DNA from: Siphonodentalium dalli
Taxonomy: Eukaryota; Mollusca; Scaphopoda; Gadilida; Siphonodentaliidae
NCBI GenBank assembly: GCA_032622095.1
Contig: CP136068.1
Span: forward strand, 58,674,025 to 58,738,024
Direction: 5' to 3'
DNA length: 64,000 bases
Part shown: positions 59,765 to 64,000 of the stretch, piece by piece
Position numbering within the stretch: position 1 is the first letter of the stretch
Layout of the letters: each line of letters opens with the position of its first letter
Made by a program: the position numbers and the translations under genes
The notes under the pieces: model-generated
The model's input: the letters and a program-made list of their open reading frames with translations, nothing else
The model's database searches: none
Told to the model about the DNA's origin: nothing

Positions 59765-60240
59765 ACCTTATGATTCTATCGTTTAATTTGCTTTATATAG
59801 TCATGAAATGGCGAGAAATTAACTTTATATGAGCAAAATTTGATTAGAGTAAGAATTTGGGGTGGGGGGGGAAGATACCCAGGCCTGAGTATCTTCCCCC
59901 CACCCAGCACCTACATATGACAAAAATTAAACATATGATTTTATTGCTTAATTTGCTTTATATATAGTCATGGAATGGCGAGAAATTAACTTTATGTGAG
60001 AACAATTTTATTGAGTAAGAATTTGGGGTGTGGGGGGATACCCATGCCTGAGTATCTCCCCATCCCCCCCCCCCCACCCAGCAGCTACATATGACAAAAA
60101 TTAAACATATGATTTTATTGCTTTAAATAGTCATGATATGGTGCTGGGTGGGGGGGGAAGATACTCAGGCCTGGGTATCTCCCCCCCACCCCAATTTCAT
60201 ACTCTATCAAATTTTGCTCATATAAAGTTAATTTCTCGCA
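59765..60240. repeat. Satellite units related to the 40-43 kb array
   Basis: Two and a half diverged units: CTTTATATAGTCATGAAATG, GCGAGAAATTAACTT, GTAAGAATTTGGGGTGGGG, then AAGATACCCAGGCCTGAGTA, TCTTCCCCCCACCCAGCACC. Each has a G-run / GGCCTG palindrome / C-run hairpin. The last unit is inverted and joins the ORF at 60830-60228. Confidence 0.8.
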
Positions 60241-60830
60241 TCTACACCAAACAATTCAAAAAGACCTTTATTGACTAATTTGTCTGCAGTCATTTCGGGA
60301 AGGTCTGTGTCAAAATCGTTCATACCTTGGGTTTGCCCCAATGAAACAAAATCTTCATCCTGAGCATTATCGTCAGAGTCAGAAGAATCAGGTCTTTGTG
60401 ACCTGTGATATTGTGTGCTCGTTTGTCTTTGTGACAACAAAATATCATGCACTGGACTCGGCTGTCTTTGTGACGCCTGGTCCGGACTATATACTGGCTG
60501 TCTTTGTGACGCCATAGTTACAGCAGTTGAAACAGGAGCCCTTTGTGGTGCTGACTGTGCTGGGGGAGGTACGCATGTTGACAAGAATTTGGTCAAGTTT
60601 CCAACCAAACTCCTCACGTAACCCTTCGATTTTGCCGTAAATTCATGCTGTAATTTAACGTATTTCGTCGTCTTTCTAGCTTTAGCTTTGCCTTTCACAC
60701 CATGAATAGGAGACGACGTTACCGATTTATTACATGGTGAAACTGAACTGTCACTATCTGAAGACATCATGTCAAGAGATAAACAGAAATACGACTTAAC
60801 GCGAACGGCGCCAAGACGATACTGATCCAC
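60228..60830 (-). pseudogene. Truncated gag-like / low-complexity ORF
   Basis: A 200-residue frame, with DMMSSDSDSSVSPCNKS as a plausible true start, a basic stretch (GVKGKAKARKTTKYVKLQ), a helical segment and repeated SQRQP modules, then an acidic SSDSDDNAQDEDF. It ends in satellite-derived codons at 60240, so the natural C-terminus has been lost. Ser-rich/acidic ORF1 products of this look occur in tyrosine-recombinase retrotransposons, but the assignment is speculative. It could equally be a host gene fragment. Confidence 0.4.
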
Positions 60831-60984
60831 GTCACCTAATTTCGTTAGGGGTTCCGGTTCGGTTAAAAAGTCGAACCGGAAACGGGCGAGTTAATGCGTA
60901 AAGACGGTAATTCAGAGCGATGTGAGGTAAGTGCTTAATTCTTGAAGTAAAATTGAATTTTTTGAGACAGTGCAAATTTTTTTT

Positions 60985-61078
60985 GAATTGGGTGGGATTC
61001 GAACCCCGGCCCATGACGGTGAGCGCGCCTTGCGACTCAAAGTCCGACGTTAATACCACAAGGCCACCGAAGCGACCC
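60985..61078 (-). mobile_element. tRNA-like SINE head
   Basis: On minus, GGGTCGCTTCGGTGGCCTTG then TGGTATTAACG resembles a pol III A box, and GGGGTTCGAATCCCACCC is an exact B box. The anticodon arm does not fold as in a real tRNA (GACTTTGAGTC would leave a three-base loop), so a tRNA-derived SINE or decayed tRNA is more likely than a functional gene. An A-rich tract follows the B box. Confidence 0.6.
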
Positions 61079-61284
61079 CAAAAAGGAAGCTCAAATGGCC
61101 GCTGTATTCCGACGTTGCACTTATGACACTATATGCACATTTTAAGGCGCCTTGTGTGTTGTATAGTCGGCATGTTTCGGAGACATATATATAACATGCT
61201 ACTATGCCATATCTGCTATATATATACTTTAATGGAAGGTGAATGGGCGACACCTTAGGATGTTATACACCATAATTAATTATA

Positions 61285-62565
61285 TAAGGCTGTAGCTCAA
61301 TCGATTACTTTTTAGCTTAAATTGAAGAAGTCAAGCTTTAGCTACTGCCATGGTTTGGCATCATCCGTGTGTCCGTCAACAATATCTTTGGCTCAACCTA
61401 CAAGTTGCATCCCTCATCCGATAATCAAAGTTCAGATGGATCTTCAGGTTATCTTCTAGATGGGAGCCATCAATTTTTTCCAATTTAGTTAAAAACAAGG
61501 CCACCAACCTGCACCAACAGCCATTTTGGATTTCAAATGTGGATCCATCGGCACACCCTGCAACCCGCATTTTGAAAATTTACAGGCATGTTTCAGATCA
61601 TCTCTAGATAGGAGCTATCAAATTTCAGCAATTTTCGTTGAAAAATATGGCCGCCAACAGCCATCTTGGATTTTAATCTATGCATGACTAAATCCTTCAG
61701 CACACCGCACAGACCACATCCCTAATTCGATTGTCACCAAACTTCAAATGGATCTTTGGGGTGACCTCTAGATGGGAGAAATCATTTATTTCCGCCAGCA
61801 GTCATCTTGGATTTTAAATACAAATCTGTCGGCACACCCTGCAGCCTGTATAGATCGAAGAAATGTTTTGTAAATTTACAGGCATGTTTAGGATCACCTA
61901 TCACAGGAGCTATAAAATTTCAGCGATTTTCGATGAAAAATATGGCCGCCAGCAGCCATCTTGGATTTTACTTTATGCATGACTAAATCCTTCGGCACAC
62001 AGTACAGACCACATCCCTAATCCAATTGTCACCAAACTTCATACGGATCTTCGTGGGGGACCTCAATATGGGAGCCAGCGATTATTTCTGCCAGCAGTAA
62101 TCTTGGATTTCAAATTTTAATCCGTCGGCAAACCCTGCTGCCCGCATAGATCGAAGAAATGTTTTGTAAATTTACAGCATGATTAGGATCACTTCTAGAT
62201 GAGAATTAATGACACACAAAAGACAACATCCCTCGTCAGATCATCACCAATCTTTATATGCATCCCATTCAGAGGTGATCTTACACCTGCCTGTAAATTT
62301 TCAAAACATTTCTCCAATAAATGTGGGCTGCAGGGTGTGCTGAGGAATTTCAATTTGAAATCAATGAAGGCTGCTGGCAGCCATGTTTTTTAATGAATTA
62401 TGGAAAAAAATTGATGGCTCCCATCTAGAGGTCTCCCCGAAGATCCATGTGATGAGGGATGTGGCCTATAGGGTGTGGCAAAGGAAATTGTTGACAGACG
62501 CACGGATGAATGCCAACTCATGGCAATAGCTCAACTCAACTACCGGTATGTCATTTTGAGCTAAA
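61285..62565. mobile_element. Pearl-like element D, head-to-head
   Basis: The left part (61285-62200) reads on minus: the inverted 3' end (TAGCTCAATCG..., GTCCGTCAACAATATC), then units with GCCATCTTGGATTTTA and CGGCACACCCTGCA. The right part (62230-62565) reads on plus and ends GGAAATTGTTGACAGACGCA, ATGGCAATAGCTCAAC and TTTTGAGCTAAAAA. Two 3' ends therefore point outward from a junction near 62210. Confidence 0.65.
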
Positions 62566-62655
62566 AATTTTAAAATTTCGGTCCAACAGTTTAACTGAAA
62601 GTAATAAAATATGTGACTGTTGATCTAAAAACAACAATTCTAGCCTTTTTTGGTG

Positions 62656-63124
62656 TGAAAATCAAATTTCAACTAATGTTGTATCAGGCATGAAATTCCT
62701 ACTGTTCAATATTATCAAAGTAGGGTGTCAAAACTCCAACCCCCCTCTGTTTCATATGGAGTATCAATATCTTTGCCAAAGGTTGTATAATGCTTTAATA
62801 TCAACCTGGAATGTGAAATGAATAATTTGTTAATTACAAGAACAAAAAAATATCATACGATGACATACAGAAAAACATAATACAGAAAACAAAGCAGACC
62901 ACACAAAAATGTGACATAACGTTTAGACAAGCTGACAACTAGCCATTTGGATGTGATATGTAATAGTCTTGAAGAAGCCAAGCCAATTCAAATCACAAAT
63001 GCCACCAATGAGTGGAAAGTTACGAGGTGTGAAAATCAAATTTACAAATAATGTATCAGACATGAAATTTCTTACTTTGAAACTTTTGATCAAAGTAGGG
63101 AGTCAAAACTCCAACACCTCTCTA
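62656..63124 (+). repeat. Direct repeat of about 97 bp, two copies
   Basis: GTGTGAAAATCAAATTT ... GACATGAAATTTCTTACT ... TCAAAACTCCAACACC occurs at about 62656-62752 and again, with changes, at about 63028-63124. No coding function is seen. Confidence 0.65.
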
Positions 63125-63752
63125 TACACCCCCTTCCCATTACCCCTAAAATTGACCTCCCCACCTTAGCTTAGAAATCATTAGGAAACTATATATATTA
63201 TTAAACCAGTATCAAACTTGAATTCAACAGCATATATATGGTGGGTAGGGAGAGTTAAATAATAAGTTAAATAATTTGAACCAATGCAATCCCAATCTAT
63301 GAGATCCACTCGTCTATTAATATAGTCCACATATATGAAGTATAAATGACAACAGCTAGCTGAAACATCGACCTCATCAACATCATGTGATTCATCATCT
63401 CACTGAGAGGATAAAGTTATCCATGGGCACCAAGTTTCAGCCAGATATGTTCAGAATATATAACATGGTTATGGAAGCATGACATCCTTATTATGATAAC
63501 ACAATGTTGGGAAATATTGAAATCTATCCCACGTTAATTTTGTGGCCAGAAATATTTAGTAGTGAAGTTTCATTCCTATTTCATTTTGTCCAAAAATTTG
63601 GAAGTGTATAGTGAACAAACAAAGGCAGAGAGTGTGAGAGAGTATCTGATAAAAAAGTTACATTGTTCTATAACCTCAATAAGCCATTTGTAATTACTAC
63701 AACACCAAATACATCTAATAGAAACAATAAAATATTTATAAGTCTGATATAC
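63125..63752. other. Non-coding, within transporter intron
   Basis: AT-rich intronic sequence next to the transporter donor site. No repeat or gene recognised. Confidence 0.45.
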
Positions 63753-63987
63753 CTGCATTCCTTATGGATCCAGCTATACAGATCATGAAAAGGCTCGGCC
63801 GTAGAAAAGGTATCAGAATGGTTTTAGCCCTCGTCCTGAAAGTTGGTATTTCTATGTGTAACTCTTGACCTGTATTATCTTTTTTAAACTTCGGATTTGC
63901 ACGTTCTGGTTCTTTGACTGTCAGGAAGATCAGAATACCAAAAGCTAGTCCGGGTATGCCAGATATGAAGAAGGCCCATCGCCATCC
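63753..63987 (-). CDS. MFS transporter (spinster-like), internal exon A
   Basis: Encodes GWRWAFFISGIPGLAFGILI, FLTVKEPER, a polar loop (NPKFKKDNTGQELHIEI) and FLRPSLFMICIAGSIRNA. That is transmembrane segment 6, the central cytoplasmic loop and the start of segment 7 of a 12-TM MFS protein. GWRW.F...G.PG and EPER are family hallmarks. Acceptor CTTCTTGCAG|GGATGG (phase 0) and donor GCAG|GTATAT (phase 1) are clear. Upstream exons lie beyond the right edge. Spinster-type proteins export sphingosine-1-phosphate or lysophospholipids; the substrate of this one cannot be told. Confidence 0.9.
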
Positions 63988-64000
63988 CTGCAAGAAGAAT

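Larger units (their letters stand above)
44548..63752 (-). other. 19.2-kb intron of the MFS transporter gene
   Basis: Bounded by donor GCAG|GTATAT (63752-63751) and acceptor TTTTCAG (44549-44548), both phase 1. It is packed with pearl-like arrays, MITEs, satellites, foldback repeats and a nested exon pair on the same strand. The size follows from the two exons sharing phase and protein continuity; further short exons within it cannot be excluded. Confidence 0.75.

Overview
The window looks like AT-rich nuclear DNA from a marine invertebrate, most likely a bivalve mollusc. The evidence is spliced animal-type exons, no dense gene packing, several non-LTR retrotransposon lineages (CR1-like, L2-like, L1/Tx1-like), and above all interspersed elements built like the bivalve 'pearl' repeats: a short 5' module, a tandem core of 150-165 bp units, an ACGG-type microsatellite and a 3' hairpin ending in CTAA. 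No bacterial-type operons, rRNA or CRISPR are visible. The species cannot be named from the sequence alone.

Host coding sequence is sparse. Two minus-strand exons of a major facilitator transporter (spinster-like) lie at 63987-63753 and 44547-44351, separated by a 19.2 kb phase-1 intron; the gene runs off the right edge and its later exons were not found. A second minus-strand exon pair (52553-52371 and 50712-50612) sits inside that intron and resembles the C-terminus of a tyrosine-recombinase-like invertebrate protein.

Layout: 1-5150 is a 687-bp direct repeat, a small LINE fragment, a palindromic MITE, a minisatellite that inverts near 3.24 kb, and a LINE 3' end. 5.5-8.0 kb is a pearl-like array with a 5-monomer higher-order repeat. 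8.9-12.56 kb is an almost complete CR1-like LINE on minus. 14.9-16.8 kb holds degenerate repeats and an L1-type ORF1. 18.7-19.5 kb is an L2 3' end abutting a GC-rich, broken DNA polymerase B/SF1 helicase gene (19.5-22.2 kb) of virus-like or selfish-element type. 22.2-23.6 kb is a second pearl-like array.

The most structured part is 24998-43468. It is bounded by a perfect 14-bp inverted repeat (CAGTGTTCGCGCTG) and an identical 8-bp flanking duplication (CAACCAAG), as expected for a hAT element. Inside are pearl-like arrays, satellite DNA, and an L1-like LINE, which in turn is split by a 7650-bp DNA transposon at 31450-39099. That transposon has 18-bp perfect terminal inverted repeats and a 3-bp AAA duplication, and encodes a transposase/XPG-type nuclease protein (Academ-like). 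Removing it restores the LINE reading frame exactly.

The right third (44.5-63.7 kb, the transporter intron) is filled with pearl-like arrays, a hAT MITE with an 8-bp duplication, tandem foldback palindromes, a dimeric higher-order satellite, a TTAA-flanked element inserted into a GCGCTTAAGCGC palindrome, and a truncated gag-like ORF beside a tRNA-like SINE head. Almost everything here is mobile or repetitive DNA in various states of decay.
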